The notes under the pieces: generated by a model
Told to the model about the DNA's origin: nothing
What the model saw: the letters and a program-made list of their open reading frames with translations, nothing else
The model's database searches: none
Shown: piece after piece, positions 34,011 to 45,006 of the stretch
How positions within the stretch are numbered: the stretch's first letter is position 1
Layout of the letters: the number at the start of each line of letters is the position of its first letter
Assembly: GCA_963921195.1 (NCBI GenBank)
Contig: OY992536.1
Location: 98,109,550-98,173,549 of the forward strand
Direction: 5' to 3'
DNA: 64,000 nt
Source: Pegoplata infirma
Lineage: Eukaryota; Arthropoda; Insecta; Diptera; Anthomyiidae
Position numbers and translations under genes: made by a program

Positions 34011-34828
34011 TTATACCCTCCACTTAGCGATAGAGGGTATATATAAGTTTGTCATTCCGTTTGTAACTCATCGAAATATCGGTCTGGGACCACATAAAGT
34101 ATATATATTCATGATGCCCGATCGATTTTAAGACATTCTAGCGATGTCCGTCTGTCCGTCTGTCCGTCTGTCTGTCTGTGGAAAATGCTGTCACGGACAA
34201 AATATTGTACAGAGATGACTGAAACTTAACATATTTATTGAAAATTCTCCCGAGAAGTTTGGTATTGCTTTTGAGCGATATCGGCTCAGCGGTTCAAAGG
34301 TTATGAACGAAAATGTAAGCACACCTCAAAAATTTCAATATATTCAACATAACCTAAAAATAGAAAATGCTTTAATTCGGCTTCTGGTTGACATATGTGA
34401 ACATAATTGAACACTAAATGGTATTTAAACAAGTACGAACATATTTTTTGACAAGGCGCCCCAGTAGGCTAGTAGGTAGCGTGCTAGCATATGAGTCTGG
34501 GGGTCGTGGGTTCGATTCCCACCAGAGGCCTTGGTCTGTTTCGCTACAACGAGACGAAGGTCATTTTTGCCAGTTCTCGGTTAGGTAAAATTAGTATATG
34601 ATTTGTAATTATATGGTAATTCTTAATAAAATAAAAAAAATATTTTTTGACAAAAAAATCGCGGATTTTTTTTTCCGAAAATTTTTTTTTGCGGAAATTT
34701 TTTAAAAAATTTTTTTTTTTTTTTCAAAAGTAATTTCCTTTTAATTAAAGTTTTTTGCAATAATCTTTTTGAAATTGTGGAGGGTATCACTACATTCGGC
34801 AAGGCCAAATTAAACTTTTTTACTTGTT
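34011..34828 (-). mobile_element. GTCY element with hairpin end, split by a SINE
   Basis: The left end holds an inverted pair TATACCCTC / GAGGGTATA around ACTTAGCGATA, the 3'-type hairpin of the family. Then come CATCGAAATATCGGTCTGG, CCGTCTGTCCGTCTGTCTGT, TCTCCCGAGAAGTTTGGTAT and the other terminus GGGTATCACTACATTCGGC ... TTACTTGTT at about 34785-34828. Full-length minus copy apart from a SINE at 34455-34639 with its 14-bp TSD. Non-coding. Confidence 0.7.
34455..34639 (+). mobile_element. tRNA-derived SINE, 14-bp TSD
   Basis: CCCCAGTAGGCTAGTAGGTAG, B box GGTTCGATTCC, then TTTCGCTACAACGAGACGA. Flanked by ATATTTTTTGACAA at 34441-34454 and 34640-34653. The head diverges from the 9.7/21.3/23.0 kb copies after the A box (CATATGAGTCTGGG), so it may be a subfamily. 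Confidence 0.9.
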
Positions 34829-36184
34829 TTAACATAATTTTGTTTTTCTAGAAAAAAAAAAAAATTTTTTTACCAAAACTACTTTTTCACCAAGTCTAAG
34901 CTTTTCGCATAAAAATTTTCCATTTGTTTATCAAATGTACATAAAACAAGTGAGAGTGTTATATTCTTTGGTGCCGAATCTTTTATACTCTCCAAAATGT
35001 AAACACACTTTTTTTCACATATTTTTGCACTCACTTACGAAATGTACAGCTCTTTTGGTTTTTTAATGGGTCCTCGACTGATATTTCAATTCGTTTTGCA
35101 TGGAATAGCAAAGTAATATAACATTATTTTTTCTAAAAAACTTTGCTTTGGCAAGTACACCCAAATCTTTCGCAAAACATTATCATGATTTAATGGTTTG
35201 GGCAAGAGTACAAAATTCGCAAGCATTTTTTTAATTTTGTCTGAATTTTTTACATCTTTCCATATTTTTTTAAGTTATTCTGAATTGTTTAAAATTTGTC
35301 TGATTTTCTTTAGAAGTTTTCTGCCTTTTTTTTGAGTTTTAAAACTTTTCCGGATTTTCCATAATTTTTAAAATTTCCACCAAATATTCTTCATTTGCGA
35401 AAGTGTCTTAAGTTTTTAAGGATTTTATTGTTTTATTTTTCCAACATTTTTCCGAGTTTTCCTGATTTTTTTCTCAGAATTTTTCCAAAATTTTTCTGAA
35501 CTGTCCAATTTTTTTCCGAATTTTCCTGAATATTTCTGATTTTAACATATTTTTGCTAAACTTTTCTGAATTTTTCTGATTTTTTGAATTATTTTGAATG
35601 TCTTTTGTCAGAAGCTTAGACATTTTAAAAGTTCGTTTTTTAAGTCTTCTGTTTATATTGTAAACAAGCTATTACCCATAGTAAAATTTTGTTGACTTTA
35701 AAAATTCCCTACAAACCTTTTTGTCATAAATCTTGTAAAACTTTATGAGGCTGACATTTTTTTTTTTTTTCATAAATTAAAAAAATAAAACAACAATAAA
35801 TTTTATTTTGTTCCAAAAAAAAACAAAAACATTTAATTGGAATCAGTTTTAAATTTAAAATTTTAATAATTTATTATTAAAAATGCAGTCAAACCCAAAA
35901 TTGCTTTTATTGCTTTACTATTTTCTTTAGCTTTTGTTTATTATTTATAACAAAAAAATATTGTAATTTATTTTTTGTTCTAAATTTGACCAACATAAAT
36001 AAATTTAAAACACAAGAAAGAGATATAAAAAAAATAATAATAATAATCATTATAATAAAACAGCAGTAATTTATGCGCATTAAAAAATAAAAATTATAAC
36101 AAGTAGAAAGAAATGGAGAAATATGAAAAAAAAGAGTTAAAAAATAAATACAAACCTGATTTAGACACAATTGTTGGGCCAAAT
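34829..36184. other. A/T-rich low-complexity DNA
   Basis: 35210-35640 is a degenerate run of TTTTTCTGAATTTT / TTTTCCGAATTT words. No gene, RNA or element boundary is recognised. Confidence 0.5.
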
Positions 36185-38360
36185 TTTAGAGTGAGTACTA
36201 AAAAATTCTCAGATTTTGAGACAATTTTCCTACAGAAAACTTCTCAGATTCTGAGACATTTTTTCTATGGAAAAAAATCAGATTCTGAGACATTTTTCCT
36301 ATAGAAAGAGTCTCAGATTCTGATACAAGATTTTTTAAAATTCTCCTAAATTCTCCTTCATTTTTTCTATAGAAAAACTCACAAGTTCAGATACGTTTTC
36401 CTATAGAAAAATCCTCAGAATCTGAAAAATTTTTTCTACTCTGGAAAAATGTTTAGATTTTAAACCAACTTATCAATTTCTGAAAAAAATTTTTCTATAG
36501 AAAAATTCTCAGTTTCAGATAAATTTTTCCTTTAGAAAAATTCTCAGTTTCTCAAATATTTTCCCTATAGAAAAATTCTCAGATTCTGGGACATTTTTCC
36601 GATTGAAAAATTCTCAGATTCTGAGATATTATTCCTGTAGAAAATTTGTCAGATTCTGAGACATGTTTCCTATAAAAAATTTTCAGAAATTTTTCCTATG
36701 AAAAAATTTTCAGATTCTGAGACATTTTTTCTATAGAAAAATTCTCAGATTCTGCGACATTTTGTCTATATAAAAATTCTGAGACATTTTTTTATAGAAA
36801 AATGTTCAGATTCTAAGATATTTTTCCAATAAAAAAATACTACGAATTTAAGTAGAAAAATTCTCAGCCTCTCAGACATTTTTCCGATAGAAATTTTTTC
36901 GATAGAAAAATTCTCAGATTTTGAGAAATTTTTCCTATAGAAAAATTCTTAGATTCTGAGACATTTTTCCTAAAGAAAAAATTTTAAGATTCTGAGACAT
37001 TCTTTCTATAGCAAAATTCTCAGATTCTGAGACATTTTTCCTATAGAAAAGTTTTCAGATTCTGAAACATTTTTTCTATATAAAAATTATCAGATTCTGA
37101 GACATTTTTCCTAAAGAAAAATTTTCAGATTCTGAGACATTTTTACTTTAGAAAAAGTCTCAGATTCTGAGACATTTTTCCTAGAGAAAAATTCTCAGAT
37201 TCTAAGACATTTTTCCTATAGAAAAATTCTCAGATTCTAAGACATTTTTCCTATAGAAAAAGTCTTAGATTCTGAGACATTTTCCTGTAGAAAGAGTCTC
37301 AGATTCTGAGACATTTTTCCTACAGAAAACTTCTCAGATTCTGAGACATTTTTGCTATAGAAAAAATCTCAGATTCTAAAACATTTTTTCTATAGAAAAA
37401 TTCTCAGATTTTGAGAAATTTTCCCAAAGAAAATGTCTCAGATTCTGAGACATTTTGCCTATAGAAAAAGTCTCAGACAATTTTTCAAAAGAAAAAGTCT
37501 CAGATTCTGAGACATTTTTCCTACAGAAAACTTCTCAGATTCTGAGACATTTTTTCTACAGAAAACTTCTCAGATTCTGAGACATTTTTTCTATAGAAAA
37601 AATCTCAAATTCTGAAACATTTTTTCTATAGAAAAATTCTCAGATTCAGAGACTTTTTTCCTATAGAAAACTTTTAGACTCTGAGAAATTAATTTTTTCT
37701 ATAGAAAAATGCTCAGACATTTTTCATTTCCCATCGAAATATTCTTACATTCTGAAAACTTTTTCTTGTAGAAAAATTGTCAGAAATTAATTTTTTCTAT
37801 AGAAAAATGCTCAGACATTTTTCATTTCCCATCGAAATATTCTTACATTCTGAAAACTTTTTCTTGTAGAAAAATTGTCAGATTCTGAGAAAAAATTTTT
37901 TCTTTAGGAAAATTCTCAGATCCTGACACATTTTTCCTATAGAAAAATTCTCAGATTCTGTGAAATTTTTCCTATAGAAAAATAAACAGACTCTGAGATA
38001 TTTTTCCTATCGAAAAATTCTTAGAAACGGAGAAATTTTTCTTATTGAAAAATTCTCAAATCTTAGGACATTTTTCCTATAGAAAAATTCTCAGATTCTG
38101 AGATATTTTTACGATAGAAAAGTTTTTTGATTCTAAGAAATTCTTCCTAGAGAAAACTTCTCAGGTTCTGAGAAAGTGTTCCTATAGAAAAATTTTTAGA
38201 TTCTGAAAAAATTTTCCTATAGAAAATTCTCAGATTCTGAGAAATTTTTCCTAAAGAAAAATTTTCCGATTCTGAGATATTTTTCCTAAAGAAAAATTCT
38301 CATATTCTGAGACATTTATCGTATAGAAAAATTCTCCGATCCTGAGTGATTTTTCCTGTA
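36185..38360. repeat. Satellite S1, array b (35-bp unit, CCTATAG variant)
   Basis: Units of GACATTTTTCCTATAGAAAA plus ATTCTCAGATTCTGA, about 2.2 kb. CCTATAG predominates, in contrast to array a. It contains an exact 98-bp tandem duplication at 37685-37880. Unit drift is greatest near both edges. No TIR was found at the edges. Confidence 0.9.
37685..37880. repeat. Exact 98-bp tandem duplication within S1 array b
   Basis: The segment starting GAAATTAATTTTTTCTATAG and containing CATTTCCCATCGAAATATTC is present at 37685-37782 and repeated at 37783-37880 with no difference that I can see. About 2.8 units of a diverged stretch, so a recent unequal exchange or an assembly artefact. Confidence 0.9.
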
Positions 38361-39845
38361 AGAAAATAAAAAAAATCTCGGATTTTAAAAATTTGTTTGA
38401 AACGGTCTTCAAATTCTTTGCCAGTTCTTGGCACTACACACACATATGGTGTAGGGTATTCAAACTAAAAAGAAAGAAATGAATAGTTAAATAAAAAATA
38501 GTAGAGAGAGCAAAAAATATATAAAGAAAAGAATTACTCTAACTGACAGTTTGTCTCATTGACTGACTGGCTGTTTGTCTGAAAGAAAAAAAAGAAAAAA
38601 AAATCAAAACAACAAAGTTGTTGTTAACAAAAAGTCGGTCATGAAATCGCAAGTGACCTACTTTTTTGCTGACGCGACGGCCAAGGAAATAACAAAAACA
38701 TTGAGTATTAACTAAGCTGCGCGGTGCGCATTGTATTGTTTTGCTGGCTTCATGATGATAATGGTTGGCGGTTTTTTTTTTTGTATGGAAAAATGTGCGT
38801 ATGTATAAAAAAAAACATTTAACACATACAAAGTGGCATTCTTCCATATACATATTTTTTTTCGCTTAAAAATCTTGGTTGTATTCTATAAATGGCCCGG
38901 TATAAGTGACTTTTTGTTGAGATTTTATTTATTTTTTTTCTCGTGTTTAAATAAAAAATGAAAATAAAACGAAAGACTTAAGCAACAAACTTGAATTGAG
39001 AATTTTGTGTTTTTGTTTTTTGTGTTGTTCATACAAAACAAATACTTTTATACTCTTAGCGACAAATGCGGACATTGCAATTGTCAGGCAGTATTTGCAA
39101 CAAAACAAAAAAAAAAAAAAAACAGACAATTTTAAACCACATTTCATCAGCTTATCCATTCATGCCAACCCGACAAATATGGAGGCCACTATAATTGGTC
39201 AAATATAATTTACTTAAAAAAAATAAAAATAAAAACAAAAACACATTATAGCTCTAAAGCATTTTCTTATAAAATGCAGGTTTTTCTTATACATGCAGTA
39301 AAGTTTTAACCACTATTTTTATTAAGTTCCAGCACTATTGCTTCTGCTGACTGTATTCTTATTTACGAGTTGTACGATTTTAATGGTTTTATTTTATTTG
39401 TGTTTAGTTGTCGTTGCAACAACAGTAGCTGCAACAAAAAACTTTGAGGCATTTTGTGTAATTCATACTTTGATGTTTGTTTCTAGGGTTTCTTAAATAC
39501 TTTTTTTGTTGTTTTAAATTATAGGAATTTTTATTTTAAGAAAAAGTTTACTGAACTTCAATTAAAAAATTTTTTTGATTTTGCGTCAACAGAGAAGATT
39601 TTAGTATGGATTAAAATTTTAATTGAATCGATAAATCAAGTAAATTATAATTTAATGTAACATTAGAATGACATTTTTTCTTAAATTTTTGATTTTCCCA
39701 AGTATCCGGTCAAATTTTTATTCTACTAATCCCAAAAATTATGTGATACAAATTTGGGGCTAATCAGGTTAAATTAACCCGCTAGGTGATAAAAAATTAT
39801 GGTTTTTAAAAATTAAAAAAATAAAAAAAATTGTCTTGTGATACA
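38361..39845. other. A/T-rich DNA, no feature recognised
   Basis: Short frames occur, the longest about 104 codons on the minus strand at 38539-38853, but with no recognisable domain. I leave them uncalled. Confidence 0.5.
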
Positions 39846-40140
39846 TCACACTGAAAGAATTATTGTTCATAATATCTATGAACAAATTCTATTAAACCAA
39901 ATTCATAGAATCTATGAGATAATTTATTGGCTGAATGAATATTCATTAGTATTGTGAAATATTTCATAAAGTTTTATTCGTAGATTTTGGTAAATTCATA
40001 GAAAAAAATATCATCAATAAGCCTTTTATTTTTTTAATAATTAAAATACTGTTACTATAATTAAAAAAATTTGATAAATATAAAAAAATTGAATAAATAT
40101 AAAAAAATAAAAAAAACATAAAAAAATGTTAAAAAAAATA

Positions 40141-40217
40141 TTGCTGCCATGGTGGGATTCGAACCCAAGACCTACCGGCTGTGAAAATTATTGTCGACGC
40201 CTTAGCTATCAGCGCCA
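40141..40217 (-). mobile_element. tRNA(Leu/Ser)-like module (SINE head or tRNA pseudogene)
   Basis: The complement reads GTGGCGCTGATAGCTAAGGCG, an A-box region of the long-variable-arm tRNA type, and ends CTTGGGTTCGAATCCCACCA with a perfect GGTTCGAATCC B box. The acceptor halves do not pair convincingly and the anticodon arm is disrupted, so this is not called a functional tRNA. Confidence 0.5.
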
Positions 40218-40413
40218 CCAAAAGAGGAAAATCTCGTCCGCTAACACTTAGTTTTATAATGTTCGTTTTTTTTTGCAAATACACAAAAATTTTGTTTTCT
40301 ACAAACACACACACAGCTTTTGACAGAGCATTGTTGCAGAGCATTGATACAAACTCAATATGTTAAAGCTCAACATTAAACAAAATGTATTTTAAGTTTC
40401 ATAATTCGTTTGT

Positions 40414-40487
40414 TTACTTTAGCTCGGTGGCTAAAGACTAAGCTTCACGAACAGCTGGTTTTGTGTTCGAATCTCGGTGGGGATAAG
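40414..40487 (+). mobile_element. Second tRNA-like module, opposite strand
   Basis: TAGCTCGGTGGCTAAAGAC resembles an A-box region and GTGTTCGAATCTCGGTGGGG a B-box/T-arm region. It is divergent from the module at 40141-40217 and on the other strand. Probably SINE-derived. Confidence 0.4.
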
Positions 40488-40542
40488 TTAAAAACATAAA
40501 AATGTTTAAAAATAGAAAATTGTAAAAAAAAAAAATAATAAA

Positions 40543-41310
40543 AAACAAGTAAGAAAGTTATAGTCAGTCAAGACCGACCATATAATACCCTACACTAATG
40601 TTTTCCGAAAAATGGGTCCCAAGTCCAAACATGGACCGATTGGATCTATCTTTTGTTAGATCTTTAATTAGTGTAGAAAACACAAACAGACAAAATTTTA
40701 GTGGAATTAGCTTATTTTTGGTTCCAATAGACCGATTTAACTTAATATCGGTCGAAATTTTTATAAAGGGGACCAAGTCCAAAAATGATCTGAATATATT
40801 CAGATAAAAGTAAGTTACCAAAGTACACCTTTAGCACCTAAACACAAAATTTTAATAAAATATTTCCAACTTTCATGAATTTTGAGAGATTTATATGAAT
40901 ATCGGAAGGGTGGTTTGTATGGGGACTACAAGAGGAACTGGTCCGATTCCTATAAAATTTGGAATGATAATTTATGAATACAAAAAACGATTACCTACCA
41001 AATTTCGAAAGGGTACCTATTATAATACGATAATAAGAGTCACTTGAGTCAAATTAAAGGGGACGTTTGTTTGGGGGCTAGGTCTAAGCATGGACCTATT
41101 TTTCCCAATTTCAATAGGATTCGCCCTTGGGGCAAAAGAAGCTTAAGTTTCAAATTTCTGCCAAATTGGTTGATAATTGCTAAATCGACTCAAAAAGTTA
41201 TTCTGAGTTGATCGGTATACTTAAAGGTGGGTCTAGGACCAATATTTTGAGTAGTTACAAACATCAGCACAAACTCATTATACCCTGTACCACAGAGTGG
41301 TGTAGGGTAT
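40543..41310 (+). mobile_element. ACAAGTAAGAAAGTTATAG element (DINE/Helentron-like), copy A
   Basis: Starts ACAAGTAAGAAAGTTATAGT with CAAGACCGACC and ATACCCTACAC, and ends ATACCCTGTACCACAGAGTG, GTGTAGGGTAT. The ATACCCTACAC near the start is complementary to the GTGTAGGGTAT at the end, a sub-terminal inverted repeat of the kind described for Helentron/DINE elements. The interior repeats AGACCGATTTAACTTAATAT and GACCTAGCCC-type words. It lacks the GTCY microsatellite. Closely related to copy B at 46111-46840. Non-coding. Confidence 0.7.
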
Positions 41311-41812
41311 AAAAATAAATAAAAAATAAAATAAATAAAAATTAAATAATAAAATAAATAAAAATAAAATAATAAAATAAATAAAAATAGAATTAAAAAT
41401 ATTTTTTTTTTTCATAGCCTATGAAATTTTTCATAGATTTTTGGTTTCTATGAATTTGTATCATAGATTCTATGAAGGGCACCATTGGCTGACTTAAGCA
41501 TATTTTCTTAAAATAAATTATGGAAATTCATACTTTTGTTGAAATCCGACTTTTTTCAACACCAAAGTCGAAAAAAGTCCAAACGAGATTCACAAACCTC
41601 GAATTAAGATCTGTCTCTGACAATGTATTCTATTCACATTTTTTTGACCCTGTGCGACCGTTTATACTTTTCAACTTTTGATATAGAGGCAATAAACTTT
41701 TGACATAGAGGCAATAAACCAAAATATGACGAAATGCCCTAAAATGGAACTTTAGGGCATTGTTGTCAAAGTGGGAAAATATTCTACTTTGACAACATTG
41801 GCGTAAAAACTG

Positions 41813-42640
41813 GAGATGGGCACGTGAGTGAATTTTGACTCACGCATTCGCAAAAAAAACATAATTTACTTAATCGTTTTTTTCTCACACTTCTCACTCA
41901 CTATTTAGTAAACAAAACACCACTCACATGTGACTCGCGCTCACGCGTAACTCACGCTTAACATTTAAAACACGATAAAAAATTGTAAAAACCGAATCAA
42001 TACAATTAACCCAGCAAAAATTGGCATTACTAGTAATGGGTTTTGTAATCCGAATCAGATGTTAATCAGTAGTTGCTTATTGAATGAAACACTAATTATT
42101 TTAACAAGGGCGTGAGACAAAAATAAGTAGTGAAGAGTATAGAGATAAATAAGTAGTTACTGACTCGGATTACTAAAAAGGAGTAAAAACCCATTACCAA
42201 TAATAAGTAAAATAATTAGTTAATTAAAACATTTTAAATTTAACTTGTTTTTACTAAAACTTAAAAATTGCGTAAATTTTAGTAAGTTTTTAAGTACTTT
42301 TAAGGTTAATTGAATTGTAAAGGTTAAAAACTGCAAGTTCGAGAAGATCTTACTTAGAAGTGCTTTTATAACATATTACTGAAAAGTAGTTACTTTTGGG
42401 CTTAAAATAATGTTAATGGTACTGGATACTTATTATAAAAAATGTACTTGGTAATGATTACTTTTCACAACTCATTACCATGTTTTTGCTGGGAAATTAT
42501 TTTGAGTCACGCAAAAAAGTTGCACACACTACGAATAACTCACGCAAAAAATGTCTCACCCACTTATCACTCACGAACAAAAAATTTGAATCACGCTCAC
42601 TTTCGATCAGGCGTAATTCACGTGACCACCGTCCATCTCT
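41813..42640. mobile_element. CACGTGAGTG-rich TIR element with nested MITE
   Basis: Left GGAGATGGGCACGTGAGTGA and right CACGTGACCACCGTCCATCT with CTA. It resembles the precisely bounded element at 52920-53213, which has TAGAGATGGG termini. Many CACTCAC/GTGAGT words lie at both ends. A second MITE (42010-42493) separates the halves. Here the 8-bp flanks do not match, so the boundaries are less certain. Confidence 0.5.
42010..42493. mobile_element. MITE with CCCAGCAAAAA termini, 484 bp
   Basis: CCCAGCAAAAATTGGCATTAC at the left and CATTACCATGTTTTTGCTGGG at the right form an imperfect inverted repeat. Internal CTCATTACC / GGTAATGA words are also inverted. Nested in the GTGAGT element. TSD unclear (AATTAA before, AAATTA after). 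Confidence 0.6.
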
Positions 42641-42899
42641 AGTGCTAAACATTAAAGCTGGGAACGCATTTAAGCGGGCATATTTTGGCGAAAACATTTT
42701 AAATACTTTTTTTATGAAATTGTTAGCTTTAGGATGTCAAATGCTAATTGGAAATAAAAAAATTCTCTCTTAAATGAGCCACTGAATATATAAACTTTTT
42801 GACGCATTTAAAAGAGAACTATTTTATTCAAATCTTTAAATAAAAGCAAAAAGAGGGATTTATAAAAACTTAGCAATGTAAACATTGCACATTTTTTTA

Positions 42900-43540
42900 A
42901 AAGCTATGTCCTAAATTTTGTATCCGCCATTTTAATTTCAAAAATCTGAGTTCGTATTCGTGTTGCGCAATCATTTCCTAGTGATATTTTGAAATATTAA
43001 TCAATAATTTAAATATCTTGCCCGACATATTGGATCCTCTATTTTGAATATTTGATTCTAAAATCAGATTTAGCATCCGAAAACCATCAAAATCAGACAA
43101 CATAGAAAAAAACTTAGTATTTTATTTGTCGCCATATTGGATCCGCCATATTGAATTTAAAAAATCGGAACTCATGTTCCTAATTACCGACCCTCAATAC
43201 ATCGAAAATGACTAATTTAAGTACAATTACTTAAATTGCGCCATATTGAATACGCCATTTTGAATTTCAAATCTTTAATTCCAAAATCAGTTTTAATATC
43301 CGAAAAACCATTAAAATCGAAGTTTTTGGCCAAAAGAGACAACACATAAAAAATCTTGAATTTAAATTTGTCGCCATATTGGATCCGCCATTTTGAATTT
43401 TAAAAGTCTGAGCTCATATTCGTTATTAACGACCCCAAATACATCGACAATGATTATATTAAATACAATAAACAAAGAATTAAAAAATCATGTCCGCCAT
43501 TTTGGATCCGCCATTTCGAATTTTTATTTTTTTTCAGAAT
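42900..43540. repeat. Degenerate tandem repeat, CGCCATATTGGATCCGCCAT
   Basis: Four or more imperfect copies of a unit built on CGCCATATTGGATCCGCCAT, TTTGAATTT, a TCCGAAAACCATCAAAATC-type block and AATACATCGA. Spacing varies by roughly 120-250 bp, so the array is old. No coding frame. Confidence 0.65.
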
Positions 43541-43559
43541 AGTAATCAGCGATCCTTGA

Positions 43560-44400
43560 ACACCCATATGTAATACTTTTTTGACATATAAGCGGTCTAC
43601 TGTGTGCTGGCCCACAGTGTGGTCAAGAAATTATTTTTCCTTGACCCCTTTTAAAAACATGAGACAAGCTTTCATATAAAACTAATTTGAACCAAATCCG
43701 ATTATTTTAACGTGTGCCGTCCTTCGATCAAAGTTTTGTGTTTTTAGAAAATTCTCAACAAAAGCTCTTAACTTTAATAGAAGGAAGCCATGATTTAAAT
43801 TGGTCTGATTTGGCTCAAATTAAGTTTAACAGAGAGTTTTTCTCAAGCTCTCTTAAATAGTCAAAAGAAAAAATTTTTTCAATTTTTTAAAAAGTTTTTT
43901 GACAAATTTCAAATGACGATATATCGAAAACCGCTCGGCATGCAAAAATTATTGAATATAAGGTATCGCGAGATTTTTTTTATTTTTCATTTAAAAAAAT
44001 CCAAAATTTTGGTGAAAATTTTCCAAAAATCCAAAACTTTGATTGAAGGGCGTCACTGGTTAAAGTGATCGGGTTTAGCTCAACTTAAGTTTAAATGAAA
44101 GATTGCCCCAAGCCCTATGAAAGGATCAAGGGAAAGAAATTTTGTGATATTATTTAAAAAATTTCTTGAACGTAGGAAAAAACCGCCTTTTTGCAAATTT
44201 TAAATAGCGATGTCTCGAAAACCGTTCGACAGATTTTAATTGTTTTTTTTAGGCCTATGAAAATTAAAATTTTGACCGGACATTCAAAATCGAAAAAAAA
44301 ACATTTTTGTCGTACAAAAAATTTTTTTAGCATTGTCTTTGTAAATTATTTTACAATCTCAACTTTTTTGTAGAAAGATTTCCTTGGATAAAAAAAACTT
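43560..44400. repeat. Family Q repeat: GAGCCAAATCCGATCATTTTA blocks
   Basis: A block containing AATTTGAACCAAATCCGATT or close variants, followed by a TCGATCAAAGTTTTG block and a TATCGAAAACCG(T/C)TCG block, occurs twice here. It recurs near 45960-46050, 48690-48740 and 50700-51280. It looks like the internal part of a dispersed non-coding repeat with internal tandem structure. Class unknown. Confidence 0.5.
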
Positions 44401-44748
44401 TCTGCCCGACTGGAAACCCTAACAAGATCTCTTCTGGTTTTTGTAGCACTCATAAATATTTTATTATTATTTTATGTTTTTCAATGCACCATACGATAAA
44501 AATGGCTTAAAAATAGCTTAAGGAAGTTCATAAATTTGTTTTATATCCTGTGCTAGCTAATTTAGTTTTTATTAATTATAACGTTTGCCATACTGTGGTA
44601 CAGTGGGTAACACATTGAAAATGCGTTGGTGTTTTTAATTATTGAAAATAGTTGGTTTGCATTAGAACCACCTTTTAGTATGCTAATCTATTCAGAATCA
44701 TTTCAGAATTATGAAATGTTAACTGTAATTCCAACACTGCAGTTTGTG

Positions 44749-44998
44749 TAGGGTTGCCAGACAGCCGGGAATGACCTGGATTTTCCAGTTATTTTGGGTC
44801 TGGTCCAGTTTGCAGTTAAAATAAAATTTGTCCAGTTAAAAAAGAATTTCTTTAATTTTTACAATTAATTTTTATTAAATATATTTTTTTTTGATGTACT
44901 ATTTGCTTTTTAAGCGACCTCACAAAAATAAGTCCCTTTTTTAAAATCGAATACTTTCCATTGTCCAGTTATTTGACGTCTAGTATCTGGCAACCCTA
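44749..44998. mobile_element. hAT MITE, TAGGGTTGCCAGA ends, 250 bp
   Basis: TAGGGTTGCCAGACAGCC at the left and GTATCTGGCAACCCTA at the right. The flanks AGTTTGTG (44741-44748) and AGTGTGTG (44999-45006) form an 8-bp TSD with one mismatch. GTCCAGTT words occur near both ends. The terminal GGGTTGCCA motif is typical of hAT elements. Confidence 0.85.
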
Positions 44999-45006
44999 AG
45001 TGTGTG

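Larger units (their letters stand above)
39850..41480. mobile_element. Composite TIR element with TTCATAGATTCTATGA ends
   Basis: Text around TTCATAATATCTATGAACAA (39868-39888) is mirrored near 41450-41478 (TCATAGATTCTATGAAG), with several further CATAGA/TCTATG words on both sides. The interior holds two tRNA-like modules and a complete GTCY element (40543-41310). No clear TSD, so the outer limits are approximate. Confidence 0.4.

Noticed and set aside
38539..38853. 104-codon minus-strand frame
   Set aside because: Composition looks random, with long Lys/Phe stretches from A/T runs. No homology recognised and no splice or promoter context.
40141..40217. Functional tRNA-Leu or tRNA-Ser gene
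   Set aside because: The B box is perfect but acceptor and anticodon stems do not pair well, and it lies in a repeat. Called tRNA-like only.
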